From Rostratula benghalensis (Eukaryota > Chordata > Aves > Charadriiformes > Rostratulidae), in the NCBI GenBank assembly GCA_013399305.1, contig VXAI01000447.1, positions 231,231-295,230 of the forward strand: a stretch of DNA of 64,000 nt, written 5' to 3'. Below the pieces are notes generated by a model, which ran no database searches, was not told the DNA's origin, and saw only the letters and a list, made by a program, of their open reading frames with translations. Below, in pieces: positions 62,982 to 64,000 of this stretch; within the stretch, counting starts at the first letter, position 1; every line of letters starts with the position of its first letter. The position numbers and the translations under genes were made by a program.

Positions 62982-63444
62982 GTGTGATGCTAATTGGAAA
63001 CGAGTCATGTAGATGAACCAGGAAAGCACATCCTCTGGGCTGCGGAGCTGCAGCGGCTGTTGGCAGCAGAGGGACGTGCTGGAGTGAGTGCACTCGATCC
63101 TTCAGACAATGAAAAACCTATTATCCAAAATCACAGAGGATCTCCAAAGATTTGCTGTTGGTAGACCTCTCTTGGCTAGGTTTTGTCGTAGTTCGTAATG
63201 AGGATTTGATGACTGCTGTCTCAGAACAAGCTTTTGGAGATGTTTTACTCTGTGATTTAGAAGTGAAGGTCCCATGTCACGTTTAGGAATGAGCAGATTT
63301 GTTGAGCAGTGGTAGAGGCGTTCTGAACATTTATTTCTGCATGTGGACCTCAGCTTCGTTAGAATAAAAGCATGAGTGTTGAGTGGATGGTAAAAGCAGT
63401 TGCTTTTGGTCCTAGCTTGTCTGTGGCATTTTAAATTATTTTGA

Positions 63445-63450
63445 AATAAA
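63445..63450 (+). promoter_or_regulatory. Candidate poly(A) signal AATAAA
   Basis: A canonical AATAAA lies in TTGAAATAAATTACAGG. Another canonical hexamer lies 82 bases upstream at 63363-63368 (AGAATAAAAG). Use of either would give a 3' UTR of about 1.7 kb. No strong GU-rich element follows immediately. Confidence 0.35.
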
Positions 63451-63470
63451 TTACAGGATAGATGCAAAAA

Positions 63471-64000
63471 TAAGAATAGGCCTTACAATAATCTCTGTAA
63501 AAAAATTATATAATATAAAGGAGAGGGAAGGAGTATAAGGGACATAGAGTGAATAGTTTTTTGAGTCTTTGGTGGCAAAAGCCTCAACATTTCAGACAAA
63601 TCTCTTAATTTCCTTGATCAAATATGTCTCTGGCCTCTCACTAATTATTTTTTCTAATCGTATTAGACAATTTCTATATATTAGCTAAAGAGAAAGTTTG
63701 TTGCATGCTGGTCGAACTATGTTGTGGCGCTCTCTCTTATTTTTATTTTTTAAAAAAAAGCACATTTACTTGTAATTCAAGTCAGCATCTTTTCCTCTTG
63801 GTATGTAGTGAGCACTAGGCAATATTGTGTAATATGTGTATGAACTAGAATAGATTAGGTAGATTTAGTGGTTTGTAGCACTGGATCTTTTAATAACTCC
63901 GTCTTTCAAAGGACCGTGGGGAGCTGCGGGTGCATCCCAGACCTGGCAGCTGAGTAACAGGGCTTCTGTCTTAAGTTATGCCAAAATCTTTATGCTGGTA
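63471..64000. other. AT-rich end of window, 3' UTR continuation or intergenic
   Basis: The stretch is AT-rich, with TATAATATAAAGG near 63510 and the run TTATTTTTATTTTTTAAAAA near 63740. No open frame, splice pattern or repeat family was recognised. It could be the end of a longer RIMS4 3' UTR. Confidence 0.5.

Larger units (their letters stand above)
61711..63470 (+). other. Probable 3' untranslated region of RIMS4
   Basis: The sequence follows the RIMS4 stop directly and holds no convincing downstream gene. The true length is unknown. Candidate cleavage signals are ATTAAA at 62976-62981 followed by GTGTGATG, AATAAA at 63363-63368, and AATAAA at 63445-63450. A 15-base A run sits at 62474-62488. 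The message may also extend past the window, as AT-rich sequence continues to 64000. Confidence 0.6.

Noticed and set aside
1..64000. Endogenous retrovirus, CRISPR array, tRNA or rRNA genes, prokaryotic operon
   Set aside because: No LTR pair or retroviral coding block, no regularly spaced repeats, no recognisable RNA-gene sequence, and clear vertebrate gene structure.

Overview
The window is vertebrate nuclear DNA, almost certainly from a bird. It contains a conserved neuronal gene split by GT-AG introns, a CpG-island promoter, and LINE fragments of the CR1 family, the dominant retroposon of bird genomes. Mammalian-type Alu or L1 elements were not seen. The species cannot be named from the sequence alone.

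One protein-coding gene is supported, on the + strand: RIMS4 (regulating synaptic membrane exocytosis 4, RIM4-gamma). All six coding exons are present: 10348-10444, 45681-45822, 58300-58412, 59068-59169, 59432-59571 and 61492-61710. Splicing them gives an uninterrupted 270-residue protein ending in TAG at 61708-61710. Every intron has GT-AG ends, and the phases (1, 2, 1, 1, 0) join without a frame break. The protein has a short N-terminal region and one C-terminal C2 domain, and it lacks the PDZ and zinc-finger modules of the long RIM scaffolds.

Layout. 1 to about 9.75 kb is upstream intergenic DNA with one CR1 scrap (about 3.6 kb) and one ancient MIR/core-SINE-like scrap (about 6.0 kb). About 9.75-10.6 kb is a CpG island holding the promoter, two YY1-type motifs, the 5' leader with two upstream ORFs, and exon 1. 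Intron 1 is 35.2 kb and carries two clear CR1 copies in opposite orientations plus an older CR1/L3-like fragment. Intron 2 is 12.5 kb and contains another ancient CR1/L3-like 3' end and a G-quadruplex-capable GGGTT array. Exons 3-6 are packed into 3.4 kb (58.3-61.7 kb). The last 2.3 kb is probable 3' UTR with candidate polyadenylation signals at 62976, 63363 and 63445, then AT-rich sequence to the window end.

No RNA gene, CRISPR array, prokaryotic operon, recognisable endogenous retrovirus or second protein gene was found. The most interesting points are the leader of RIMS4 (strong-context upstream AUGs, one overlapping a weak-context start codon, plus an open in-frame extension), the apparent loss of calcium ligands in the C2 domain, and an unusually long minus-strand open frame in intron 2 that is partly antisense to a fossil LINE.
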